DNA from: CAVRZY01 sp963725415 | GTDB lineage: Bacteria; Acidobacteriota; Terriglobia; Bryobacterales; Bryobacteraceae | Length of the DNA stretch: 32,070 nt | NCBI GenBank assembly: GCA_963725415.1 | Contig: CAVRZY010000129.1 | Span: forward strand, 1 to 32,070 | Reading direction: 5' to 3' | In this document: piece by piece, positions 1 through 6,888 of the stretch | Position numbering within the stretch: the stretch's first letter is position 1 | How the letters are laid out: the number at the start of each line of letters is the position of its first letter | Notes under the pieces: generated by a model | Seen by the model: the letters and a program-made list of their open reading frames with translations, nothing else | Databases searched by the model: none | Told to the model about the DNA's origin: nothing | Program-made: the position numbers and the translations under genes

Positions 1-192
1 TCGGTCCAGGTTGGGCGTGCGGGCCTGGGGGTCGCCGGCGAAGCCGGTGGCGTAGGCGGGGAACTGGTCTGCCAGGATAAGGAGCACGTTGGGACGCACT
101 ATGGCCCTGGGACCGGCCACCACCGCGCTGGCCAGACCCAGCCACTGGCGTCTGCTAATAGGTGATGCAGTTACACCAATTTCCGTTTTCAT
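1..192 (-). CDS. Sulfatase, N-terminal part (runs off the window)
   Basis: Only the first 64 codons are inside the window; the gene continues beyond position 1. The ATG at 192 opens a frame with an RRQWLGLASAVV stretch (weak Tat/Sec-like signal), then NVLLILADQFPAYATGF and GDPQARTPNLD. This matches the start of the alkaline-phosphatase-like sulfatase fold, where the Asp of the LADQ strand binds calcium. The C-x-P-S-R formylglycine motif would lie outside the window. The same blocks occur in the complete sulfatase at 1540-3024 (NVLFLLSDQ, GDPVARTPHLD). The start lies 38 bp inside the 3' end of the enolase-superfamily gene, so the two are probably translationally coupled. No clear Shine-Dalgarno is visible. 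The family call is firm; the substrate is unknown. Confidence 0.82.
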   Translation of the reverse strand, partial: MKTEIGVTASPISRRQWLGLASAVVAGPRAIVRPNVLLILADQFPAYATGFAGDPQARTPNLDR

Positions 193-1474
193 CGTAGTGG
201 GGCCAGGGGCCTACCCTGCGGAAGCCGGAGACGATGAAGTCGTCGTACATGGGAGTAGGCTCGAAGTAGCCCGGATACCGCAGGTGCTCTTTGACGACCT
301 CATCGTTGAGTTCCACGCCCAGGCCAGGCGTGTCGGGAACTGGAACGTAGCCGTTCTGGATGATGGGCTTGGGCGGGCCAGTCACCAGGTCCTGCCACCA
401 GGGCATGTCCACGGCGTGGTTTTCGCACACCAGGAAGTTCCGCATGGTGGCCGCCATGTGCACGGCCGCCATCTGGCCAATCGGGGAGCCGGGCATGTGG
501 ATCACCGTGGGGATGCCGTGGATATCGGCGTAGTCCGCGATGCGCTTGCACTCCCGCATCCCTCCTGAGGCGACGTAGTCGGGCTGGATGAGATCCAGGG
601 CCTGGTTGTCGATCAGGTTCTGGAAGCCCTCCTCCAGGCCGAAGGCTTGCTCGCCCGTCAAAATGGGCGTGGTGGTGGCCTCTTTGATGGCTTTGAAGCC
701 GCGCCAGTTCTTCCAGCATTCCGGGATCATGTCCTCGGCCCAGGCCAACTGGTAAGGCTCGAAGGCTCGGGCGTAACGGATGGCGTCGTTCACCGAGAGG
801 TTGCCGAAGTGGTCCGCGGCCAGCGGGGCGTCCCACCCGATGGCATCGCGGACGCCGGCGATGATCTCGCACAGGTAGTTTAGGCCCTTCTCCGTCGCCA
901 CGCCGTACTGGTTGATTGCGCCGGGCTTGTCCTTGACCAGGCTGGTGTAGAGGTCCATCTTGAAAAACGTGAAGCCCATCTTCTTGCGCTGGAGCATACG
1001 CTGGCCGTAGACCTTGGGGTCAGGGTGGCCCGTGGTATCGCAGTAGATGCGGATGCGATTGCGGAGCTTGTTCCCCAGCAGGCGCCAGGCCGGCACGCCG
1101 TAGACCTTGCCCGCAATGTCGTGCAGCGCCAGATCCACCGCGCCGTAGCCCGAGTTCCAGAAGTTCTGGGCGGCGGTGAACCGGATAGTGCGCAGAATGG
1201 ACTCGATATCCAGCGGATTCTTCCCGAGCAGGTGCGCTTTGAGAACCAGCGCGCTGCCCTTGACACCCGCAGCGAAGACTTCGCCCAAGCCGTAGACCCC
1301 CTGGTTGGTGTCGATGCGAATGATGGGGTAATCGTAGTTGGCGGCCACGGTACAGGCGCGCATGTCGGTGATCTTGAGATTGCTCGGCGCGGAGCGTGTA
1401 TTGACGCCCTGGGCGGCGGCCCCCATCGGGGCAACCGCGCCGGCCGCGAGCTGGAGCAGTTTCCGTCGTGTCAT
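155..1474 (-). CDS. Mandelate racemase/muconate-lactonizing (enolase superfamily) protein, probably an exported sugar-acid dehydratase
   Basis: 439 aa. The N-terminus TRRKLLQLAAGAVAPMGAAAQ is a Tat-like or Sec signal, unusual for a superfamily that is normally cytoplasmic. Enolase-superfamily landmarks follow in order: K172-x-D174 on strand 2 (FFKMDLY), presumed metal ligands D221 (AADHFGN), E247 (WAEDM) and E275 (TGEQ), D299 (IQPDY) and H326 (VIHMPGSP). D299/H326 would be the His-Asp dyad of mandelate racemase and sugar-acid dehydratase subgroups. An AAAGGAC Shine-Dalgarno sits about 8 nt before the ATG. The gene overlaps a downstream sulfatase by 38 bp and is divergent from another sulfatase, suggesting that desulfation and dehydration of a sugar acid act together. 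The exact substrate cannot be read from sequence. Confidence 0.85.
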   Translation of the reverse strand: MTRRKLLQLAAGAVAPMGAAAQGVNTRSAPSNLKITDMRACTVAANYDYPIIRIDTNQGVYGLGEVFAAGVKGSALVLKAHLLGKNPLDIESILRTIRFTAAQNFWNSGYGAVDLALHDIAGKVYGVPAWRLLGNKLRNRIRIYCDTTGHPDPKVYGQRMLQRKKMGFTFFKMDLYTSLVKDKPGAINQYGVATEKGLNYLCEIIAGVRDAIGWDAPLAADHFGNLSVNDAIRYARAFEPYQLAWAEDMIPECWKNWRGFKAIKEATTTPILTGEQAFGLEEGFQNLIDNQALDLIQPDYVASGGMRECKRIADYADIHGIPTVIHMPGSPIGQMAAVHMAATMRNFLVCENHAVDMPWWQDLVTGPPKPIIQNGYVPVPDTPGLGVELNDEVVKEHLRYPGYFEPTPMYDDFIVSGFRRVGPWPHYDENGNWCNCITY

Positions 1475-1539
1475 CTCAAGTAGTCCTTTCTATTTGGGGG
1501 TTGTGTAGCCTGTCCCCGAATTAATACGATGGACCATTG
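1475..1539. promoter_or_regulatory. Divergent intergenic region, enolase-superfamily gene / sulfatase
   Basis: This 65-bp gap separates the divergent starts at 1474 (minus) and 1540 (plus), so both promoters must lie in or around it. The minus-strand Shine-Dalgarno (GAAAGGAC) lies at its left end. An AT-rich GAATTAATACGAT stretch near 1519-1531 is the best candidate for a -10 region. No convincing -35 or operator palindrome was found. Confidence 0.35.
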
Positions 1540-3024
1540 ATGAGACATCTTACACGCAAGCAATTTCTCTCGCTGGGGGCGCTGGCTGCTCCCCGGCTGG
1601 AACTCCGCGGAGCTGCGGGCAGGCCTAAGAACGTCCTCTTCCTACTCTCGGACCAGCACAAGCACCGGGCGCTCGGAATTCACGGCGACCCGGTGGCCCG
1701 CACGCCGCACCTGGACGCGCTGGCGCGGGGCGGGGTGCGTTTCGACAGCGCCTATTGCACCAATCCCGTCTGTACGCCCTCGCGGGCTTCTTTGCTGACG
1801 GGGCTTTACACGCACAATCACCGGGCGTACAACAACTCGACTCCCTGGCCCTTCGAGCACAAGACCATCGCGCACGCCTTCAGCCGCGCCGGGTACATGA
1901 CGGCCCTGATCGGCAAGATGCATTTCGTGGACGCGCAAACCCACGGCTTCGATTACCGGCTGGATTTCAACGACTGGTTTCAATACCTCGGTCCGAAAAC
2001 CAAGCTGTACACCGAAGAATTGAGCCGCCGCAATTCCGGATCGGGGCTGCCCCAGATCGACGACCTGTGGCGGGATTATGACGACCCCTGGCTGGGCGTT
2101 CGCGAGAAGGACGATCGCGAAGGCCCCGTGCACGTAGGCCGCGTCTCCAAGCTGGCCGAGAAGGACCACTTCGAGGACTTCGTGGCGCGCGAGTCGATCC
2201 GCTTCCTCCGCGAGCATGGCAAGAGACGACCATTCTTCCTGCTGGCCTCGTTCCTGAAGCCGCACGATCCGTTCATGCCAGCCGAGCGCTTCGCCAGAAT
2301 GTTTCGGGCCGAAGACATGCGGCTTCCTGACACCTGGGGCAAGGTGGATCTGGCGACGGTGCCGCGCGAGATCCGCACCTCGATCGAGCGCAACGCGCCG
2401 ACCCCCGAGCTGCGCGATCCCGAAAAGGCGAAGCTGCGCATCGCGCTGTACTACGCCAACCTGGCGCAGATGGACGATTGCGCCGGCCAGATTCTGGCGG
2501 CGTTGCGGGAACTGGATCTCGAGAAGGACACCGTGGTGCTGTACACCTCGGACCACGGCGAAATGCTGGCCGAGCACGGGCTGTGGCAGAAGTTTGTTTT
2601 CTACGAAGCGTCGGTGGCGGTTCCGCTGATCTTCCGCGTGCCGGGCCTGACGCCCGAGAACGCCGCCTGCGCCACCCACGTCAGCCTCACCCAAATCTTT
2701 CCTAGTCTGACCGAACTGTGCGGCGTCCCGACGCCTGCGGGCCTCGATGGCACGAGCCTGCTCCCCACCCTGCGCGAGCCCTCCAAGACACTGGACACCG
2801 CGGTTTTCTCCGAATACAACCTGCGGAACCCGCGCGCCAAGTACATGATCCGCCGCGGGGATTTCAAGTTCAATTACTACGTGAACGATATCCCCGAGCT
2901 GTTCAACCTGCGCGAGGATCCGAAGGAGATGCGCAACCTGGCGGCGTTGCCCGAGCACAAAGGGAAAGTGGAAGAAATGAAAGCGCAGCTCCTCGCCTGG
3001 TACCAGCCGCCGGAGAGGGGATGA
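1540..3024 (+). CDS. Sulfatase (formylglycine-dependent arylsulfatase family)
   Basis: About 494 aa from the ATG at 1540 (an in-frame TTG at 1537 immediately precedes it). It hydrolyses sulfate esters, probably on glycans. The N-terminus TRKQFLSLGALAAP looks like a short export signal. NVLFLLSDQHKH holds the metal-binding Asp. NPVCTPSRASLLTG holds the C-x-P-S-R motif, whose Cys (about residue 78) is converted to formylglycine by the maturation enzyme. KPHDPF and TSDHGEML are further active-site blocks of the family. The C-terminus has the usual ELFNLREDPKEMRNLA segment. Length is typical. It is divergent from the enolase-superfamily gene and paralogous to the partial sulfatase at the window edge. 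Substrate specificity is unassigned. Confidence 0.93.
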   Translation: MRHLTRKQFLSLGALAAPRLELRGAAGRPKNVLFLLSDQHKHRALGIHGDPVARTPHLDALARGGVRFDSAYCTNPVCTPSRASLLTGLYTHNHRAYNNSTPWPFEHKTIAHAFSRAGYMTALIGKMHFVDAQTHGFDYRLDFNDWFQYLGPKTKLYTEELSRRNSGSGLPQIDDLWRDYDDPWLGVREKDDREGPVHVGRVSKLAEKDHFEDFVARESIRFLREHGKRRPFFLLASFLKPHDPFMPAERFARMFRAEDMRLPDTWGKVDLATVPREIRTSIERNAPTPELRDPEKAKLRIALYYANLAQMDDCAGQILAALRELDLEKDTVVLYTSDHGEMLAEHGLWQKFVFYEASVAVPLIFRVPGLTPENAACATHVSLTQIFPSLTELCGVPTPAGLDGTSLLPTLREPSKTLDTAVFSEYNLRNPRAKYMIRRGDFKFNYYVNDIPELFNLREDPKEMRNLAALPEHKGKVEEMKAQLLAWYQPPERG

Positions 3025-3094
3025 ACTGGATCGTACCTGCAGCCCGACCTCTCGTCTGTCAAGTCATCTGGTCAGCTGACGGAAACCTGTCGTG

Positions 3095-3222
3095 TCAGCC
3101 GCGCAGGTGGACCACTGGCACCAGCGTGTTCTTGTAGATTGCCCTGCGGGGCTTTTCGGTGGTGATGATTTGCCGGCAGCCGCTTCGATCGGGACGCCCG
3201 TGTCCAGATAGGTGCGGCGCAT
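3095..3222 (-). pseudogene. PIN-domain toxin relic with an internal out-of-frame deletion
   Basis: The ATG at 3222 opens MRRTYLDTGVPIEAA, the first strand of a PIN RNase (the Asp of LDTG is the first metal ligand). About 50 nt later a different frame reads QIITTEKPRRAIYKNTLV and then PVVHLRG-stop at 3095, which matches the usual C-terminal TTEKP...VV strand of the same toxin family. The central part, roughly 100 codons including the other catalytic acids, is missing and the two ends are out of frame. The gene is therefore a dead toxin that keeps both termini. It lies 5 bp downstream of the intact small antitoxin gene. The family assignment rests on recalled PIN toxins starting MRRT.(L/I)D.GVLI.AARG and ending in TTEKP. 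Confidence 0.62.
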
Positions 3223-3227
3223 CGAGG

Positions 3228-3404
3228 TTAAGATAACCCGCGGCGGCGAAGCACTTCTCGGCGCACTTCCGCGCTGGTCAGCAGCCTGACGCCACTGGCT
3301 TCGATTTCTTTGCGAAGACGCACCAGCTTCCGGCCCAGCGGGGACACCGGGGTGCCCGGAGGGGGCAGTTCCAACTTGCCGTTGGACTTGGGCCTCTTGT
3401 TCAC
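3228..3404 (-). CDS. Small antitoxin-like protein paired with the PIN relic
   Basis: A 58-aa frame starting with GTG at 3404 and ending TAA at 3228. The protein is basic and ends RKEIEASGVRLLTSAEVRRE followed by VLRRRGLS. This resembles the C-terminal part of short antitoxins encoded directly upstream of PIN toxins (pattern RxxIEASGxxLLxxxEhxxEhxxRRG). The order antitoxin then toxin, the 5-bp gap and the relic PIN start at 3222 support this. The N-terminal half (KRPKSNGKLELPPPGTPVSP) is Pro-rich and probably disordered. No strong Shine-Dalgarno is seen before the GTG, so the exact start is uncertain. With its toxin deleted it would be an orphan. Confidence 0.5.
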   Translation of the reverse strand: MNKRPKSNGKLELPPPGTPVSPLGRKLVRLRKEIEASGVRLLTSAEVRREVLRRRGLS

Positions 3405-3814
3405 GTTCTCAGTATGACCCAGTCACCGTGACGCTGTGATTAAACACGGGTGCGCGACATGAAAGTGGCGACCCCCACAGAAGCTGAAGAAAACCGCAAA
3501 CTTCTGTGCGTACCGATACGCCGGACAGACGTGGCGCGGGCTTCAGCCTGCCGTGTCGAGACTCGTCTCGACACATGCGCCGAGACGAGTCTCGTCGCTC
3601 GAAGCAAGAGCAAGAGTGACCCGAATTCAGCTCGGTAGGAAAGTGGGGAACAGTAGGGTCGAGTGACCTGTTGAACTACGGGCTGGGCGTGCGGTATGGT
3701 GAGGTGTTTAGCGGAGAGACGCCTGTGATCCGGCAGTTCCGTATCTTGTTATCCTGTTGAAGGGATGACGCACTTCACGAGGGTCGTTTTTCCAAACTCC
3801 AGGAGGTTTTCCAA
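3405..3814. other. Non-coding stretch with palindromic repeats before the pyrophosphatase gene
   Basis: No convincing gene is present. The small open frames here lack ribosome sites and family similarity. The stretch contains a nearly perfect palindrome at 3553-3594. A possible sigma70-like promoter for the pyrophosphatase gene reads TTGAAC at 3671-3676, an 18-bp spacer and TATGGT at 3695-3700; it would leave a leader of about 105 nt. The strong AGGAGG ribosome site of that gene is at 3801-3806. Confidence 0.45.
3553..3594. repeat. Palindromic repeat (GTCTCGACAC type)
   Basis: Positions 3553-3562 (GTGTCGAGAC) and 3565-3574 (GTCTCGACAC) form 10-bp perfect arms with a 2-bp centre. A second copy of the core, CGAGACGAGTCTCG, follows at 3581-3594. 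The flanking GCGGGCTTCAGCCTGCC has the look of a dispersed intergenic repeat. No open reading frame is associated. Confidence 0.55.
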
Positions 3815-6001
3815 ATGCATGTCATGACTGATGGGTTCGGGCTGTGGCTCCAGACGGGAGCGATCGACGGCGCTGGCCCACTCTACCTGTACCTTGTGAT
3901 TGCCATCAGCCTGCTGTCGCTGCTGGTGGCGTTCGGGTTCGCCCGGTACGTGCTGGGCAACGACACGGGCACGCCGCAGATGCGGAAGATTTCCGACGCC
4001 ATCCGGCAGGGAGCGGAGGCGTTCTTACACCGGCAGTACAGGACCATCATCAGCCTGGCGGTGGTGCTGGCGATCGTCATCTACCTGGGTTACTTTTTCG
4101 GCAAAGGTAATGCCAGCCTGGCGGTTCGGATGACCATCTCGTTCGTGGTGGGCGCGCTATGTTCGCTGGCGGCGGGATTCTGTGGGATGTGGGTTTCCAT
4201 TCGCAGCAACATCCGGGTGGCCTCGGCGGCGCGTTCGGATCTGAGCCGGGCGCTGCAGATCGCGCTGCGAGGGGGCGCGGTGACCGGGCTGGGCGTGGTG
4301 GCACTCTCGCTGCTCGGGGTGGGAGGGGTGTTCTGGCTCTTCGACGGTCTCGCGAAACCTAAAGACATCCCTTTCCAGATTGTGGCCTTCGGCTTCGGAG
4401 CCAGCTTCGTGGCGCTGTTTGCGCAGTTGGGCGGCGGCATTTATACCAAGGCGGCCGACGTAGGAGCGGACCTAGTGGGTAAAGTCGAGGCGGGAATCCC
4501 GGAAGACGATCCGCGCAACCCGGCGGTGATCGCGGACCTGGTGGGGGATAACGTGGGCGACTGTGCGGGCCGCGGCGCCGACTTGTTCGAATCCACGGCC
4601 GCCGAAAACATCGGAGCCATGATCCTGGGCGTGGCGCTGTACCCGATTTTCGGCATCGGAGGAATTCTGTTCCCACTGCTGGCCCGCGCCTTCGGTCTGA
4701 TTGCCTCGATCGTGGGGGTGCTGATCGTGCGGGTCAAAGGGGAGGAAGACCCCATGAAGTCACTCAATCGCGGCTACTACGTGACCACGGTGCTGGCCAT
4801 GATCGGTTTCTACGTGGCGGTGAAACTGCTGCTGGGAGGCAACATGATGCTGTTTGCCTGCGGCATCATCGGCATCATTACGGCCTTCCTGTTCGTCTGG
4901 ATCACGCAGTACTACACCGAGTCCAGATACCGGCCCGTGCTGTCGATCGCCGAGAGCGCCAAGACCGGGCCGGCCACGGTGATCATCACGGGGTTTTCGG
5001 TGGCGCTGGAATGCACGGCCCTGCCGGTGCTGGTCATCTCGGCGGCCATTCTAGGCTCGTATTTCCTAGGCGTGCATGCGGGTCTGCCGAAGGTTAACGC
5101 GGTGGCCGCGGGCTTCTATGGGACGGCCATTGCCACCATGGGCATGCTTTCGACCTGCGCCTATATTCTGGCCATGGACACCTTCGGCCCCATCACGGAT
5201 AATGCGGGCGGCATTATCGAGATGTCGCAGCAACCCGAGGAGATCCGGAAGCGCACGGACCGCCTGGACGCGGTGGGCAACACCACCAAGGCGCTGACCA
5301 AGGGCTACGCCATCGGCAGCGCGGCGCTGGCGGCTTTCCTGTTGTTCACGGCTTACACGGACGCGGTGAAGGAACAACTCCTCAGTCTGGGCCGCAAGGT
5401 GGGGGAATTCACGATCGACCTGGGGAATGTGCCGGTCTTTGTGGGGGCCTTGCTGGGGGCCATGCTGGTTTTCCTGTTCAGCGCCTTTGCCATCCGGGCG
5501 GTGGGGCGGGTGGCGCAGACCATCATTGAGGAAGTGCGGCGGCAGTTCCGGTCGAACCCGGGCATCATGGCGGGAACTTCGGATCCGGATTACGGCACCT
5601 GCGTGGACATCGTAACCAAGGGTGCGCTGAAGGCCATGGTGCTGCCGGGCATTCTTCCGGTGCTGGGCCCGGTGGCGGTGGGTTTGGTCTTCCGGAGCTT
5701 CGGGGTGACTGCTGCCGGCCTGCCGGTGAGCGCCGTGGCGGTAGCTGCGCTGCTGATGGTCGGCACCATCACCGGAATCCTGATGGCGCTGATGATGAAC
5801 AACGGCGGCGGAGCGTGGGACAACGCCAAGAAGTACATCGAGACCGGCAAGTTCGGCGGCAAAGGCTCCGACGTTCACAAGGCCACGGTGGTGGGCGACA
5901 CGGTGGGGGATCCGCTCAAGGACACGGCCGGCCCGTCGCTGCACGTGCTGATCAAGCTGCTGAGCACCATCACGCTGGTGGCGGCGCCGCTGTTCATTTG
6001 A
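3815..6001 (+). CDS. hppA: Membrane-bound K+-independent H+-translocating pyrophosphatase
   Basis: 728 aa, many transmembrane helices, typical length for the family. It couples hydrolysis of pyrophosphate to proton export across the cytoplasmic membrane. The substrate-binding block is complete: ADVGADLVGKVEAGIPEDD from about residue 214, then the acidic DNVGDC motif (245-250) and ADLFES. The C-terminal acidic block is GDTVGDPLKDTAGPS. Lys492 in GNTTKALTKGYA is at the position that separates K+-independent (Lys) from K+-dependent (Ala) enzymes, so this copy should be K+-independent. The loop reads GRGADLFE where GMAADLFE is usual. An AGGAGG Shine-Dalgarno lies 8 nt before the ATG. A mutarotase gene begins 27 bp downstream and may be cotranscribed. 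Confidence 0.96.
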   Translation: MHVMTDGFGLWLQTGAIDGAGPLYLYLVIAISLLSLLVAFGFARYVLGNDTGTPQMRKISDAIRQGAEAFLHRQYRTIISLAVVLAIVIYLGYFFGKGNASLAVRMTISFVVGALCSLAAGFCGMWVSIRSNIRVASAARSDLSRALQIALRGGAVTGLGVVALSLLGVGGVFWLFDGLAKPKDIPFQIVAFGFGASFVALFAQLGGGIYTKAADVGADLVGKVEAGIPEDDPRNPAVIADLVGDNVGDCAGRGADLFESTAAENIGAMILGVALYPIFGIGGILFPLLARAFGLIASIVGVLIVRVKGEEDPMKSLNRGYYVTTVLAMIGFYVAVKLLLGGNMMLFACGIIGIITAFLFVWITQYYTESRYRPVLSIAESAKTGPATVIITGFSVALECTALPVLVISAAILGSYFLGVHAGLPKVNAVAAGFYGTAIATMGMLSTCAYILAMDTFGPITDNAGGIIEMSQQPEEIRKRTDRLDAVGNTTKALTKGYAIGSAALAAFLLFTAYTDAVKEQLLSLGRKVGEFTIDLGNVPVFVGALLGAMLVFLFSAFAIRAVGRVAQTIIEEVRRQFRSNPGIMAGTSDPDYGTCVDIVTKGALKAMVLPGILPVLGPVAVGLVFRSFGVTAAGLPVSAVAVAALLMVGTITGILMALMMNNGGGAWDNAKKYIETGKFGGKGSDVHKATVVGDTVGDPLKDTAGPSLHVLIKLLSTITLVAAPLFI

Positions 6002-6028
6002 AGCCGGATCTCAGGTTGTAGGTTACAG

Positions 6029-6361
6029 GTGAGGTGCAAAGTGGAACGTGTGTGCTTTCTGTTGAAGGTGAAGAAAGACCGGCTGGAGGAATACAAAGAG
6101 CGCCACAAGGCCGTCTGGCCGGAGATGCTACAGGCGCTGCGCGAGACCGGCTGGCACAATTACTCGCTATTTCTGCGGGACGACGGAATGCTGGTGGGCT
6201 ACCTGGAGACGCCGGATTTCCACAAGGCTCGGGCCGGGATGGAGACGCGCCAGGTGAACGAGCGCTGGCAACGGGAGATGGGGCCCTTCTTCGAGAACCT
6301 GGAGGGGCTCCGTCCCGACGAGGGGCTGCTGCGGTTGCCGGAGGTGTTTCACCTGGATTGA
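6029..6361 (+). CDS. rhaM: L-rhamnose mutarotase (RhaM/DUF718 family)
   Basis: 110 aa from a GTG at 6029; a second in-frame GTG at 6041 would give MERVCFLLKV, closer to the family's usual start, and may be the real one. The protein is a small cytoplasmic dimeric alpha/beta barrel that interconverts sugar anomers. Family landmarks are EEYKERHKAVWPEM (Tyr and His equivalent to Y18/H22 of E. coli RhaM), HNYSLFL, ERWQREMGPFF and the C-terminal PEVFHLD. It follows hppA by 27 bp, an unusual partnership. Its last 107 bp are duplicated downstream at 6889-7129, where the copy is interrupted by a small element. Rhamnose versus fucose specificity cannot be settled by sequence alone. Confidence 0.88.
   Translation: MRCKVERVCFLLKVKKDRLEEYKERHKAVWPEMLQALRETGWHNYSLFLRDDGMLVGYLETPDFHKARAGMETRQVNERWQREMGPFFENLEGLRPDEGLLRLPEVFHLD
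6255..6361 (+). repeat. Copy A of duplicated mutarotase 3' end
   Basis: This 107-bp tail of the mutarotase gene, including the stop codon, recurs at 6889-6900 plus 7035-7129. Over the 95-bp right-hand part the copies align without indels and with three substitutions. The two copies bracket the antitoxin/toxin-relic module in direct orientation. Confidence 0.85.
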
Positions 6362-6411
6362 GAGCGGGTGTGACGCCCCAGGGCGCGTTCGGAGAGCCTG
6401 GCAGGGCCTCT

Positions 6412-6741
6412 TCATGCTGGCTGTAACTTGCGTTTTGCAGGCACGAAACGAATCTCGACCCGTTTGTCGAGGGCGGCGGCGATTCGCTGGAGCATGGACA
6501 AGGAATGCCCTGCATAGTCGGAATCCTCCAGCCGACAAATGACGGACGCGGTGGTTCCCACCAGCTTGGCAAGTTGCTGCTGGGTGAGGCCCGCCCTAGT
6601 GCGCAGCTCGTGAAGTCTGCGGGCAACCTCTGCGTTTGCCCGCTCTTCGTCGAGCATTGCCAACATCTCAAGCTTCCCTTCAAAATAGCGCCGATCGAGA
6701 ATCTCGACGGCGTCTGAGGTGGGTTTTCGTTTCCGTGCCAT
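6412..6741 (-). CDS. higA: XRE-family HTH antitoxin (HigA-like)
   Basis: 109 aa. The C-terminal half is a Cro/CI-type helix-turn-helix: LHELRTRAGLTQQQLAKLVG, then TTASVICRLEDSDYAGHSL (about residues 43-81). The N-terminal extension (AVEILDRRYFEGKLEMLAML) is typical of antitoxins of RelE/HigB-type toxins. It binds its own promoter and normally neutralises a toxin encoded just upstream. Here that upstream gene (6743-6839) is reduced to its two ends, so the antitoxin appears to be an orphan repressor. The start ATG follows the relic toxin stop by 1 bp. A promoter with an embedded palindrome lies at 6851-6879. Convergent with the mutarotase gene. Confidence 0.85.
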   Translation of the reverse strand: MARKRKPTSDAVEILDRRYFEGKLEMLAMLDEERANAEVARRLHELRTRAGLTQQQLAKLVGTTASVICRLEDSDYAGHSLSMLQRIAAALDKRVEIRFVPAKRKLQPA

Positions 6742-6742
6742 A

Positions 6743-6839
6743 TTAAAACTCCTCTGCGGTGTATCGCTGGGGATCCTTCCGGAATCTCTCGGACGCTGCC
6801 GTCGTCCTCGCGAAAGAATACGACGTCAATTCTCGGCAT
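6743..6839 (-). pseudogene. RelE/HigB-type toxin relic with internal deletion
   Basis: The ATG at 6839 reads MPRIDVVFFREDDGSV, a typical first strand of phage-derived Gp49-like/HigB toxins. In another frame, ending TAA at 6743-6745, the sequence reads RFRKDPQRYTAEEF-stop, the usual C-terminal end of such toxins just before the antitoxin start. Only 97 bp remain of an expected 330 or so, and 97 is not a multiple of 3, so the deletion is out of frame. The toxin is therefore dead while its promoter and the antitoxin are intact. A read-through frame runs into antisense mutarotase sequence and is not a real gene. Confidence 0.72.
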
Positions 6840-6850
6840 TCCGAAACCCC

Positions 6851-6879
6851 ATGATATTCGCGATATTGCGAAAAGTCAA
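6851..6879 (-). promoter_or_regulatory. HigBA-type promoter with operator palindrome in the spacer
   Basis: On the minus strand TTGACT (6874-6879), a 17-bp spacer and TATCAT (6851-6856) make a good sigma70 promoter. The spacer holds the palindrome TTCGCGATATTGCGAA (6857-6872; arms TTCGC/GCGAA), positioned to block polymerase when bound. Transcription would begin only a few bases before the relic toxin ATG at 6839. Autorepression by the HTH antitoxin is inferred from TA-family behaviour. Confidence 0.65.
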
Positions 6880-6888
6880 TCTGCCTCT

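Noticed and set aside
1642..2958. Long minus-strand open frame opposite the sulfatase
   Set aside because: Antisense shadow; the plus strand has all sulfatase active-site motifs and typical length.
3450..3638. Small plus-strand frame of 62 codons
   Set aside because: It spans the GTCTCGACAC palindromes, lacks a ribosome site and has no recognisable protein pattern.
5994..6839. 281-codon frame starting at the HigB-like ATG
   Set aside because: Only the first 20 or so residues are toxin-like. The rest reads out of frame across the antitoxin gene and antisense to the mutarotase gene, a consequence of the deletion.
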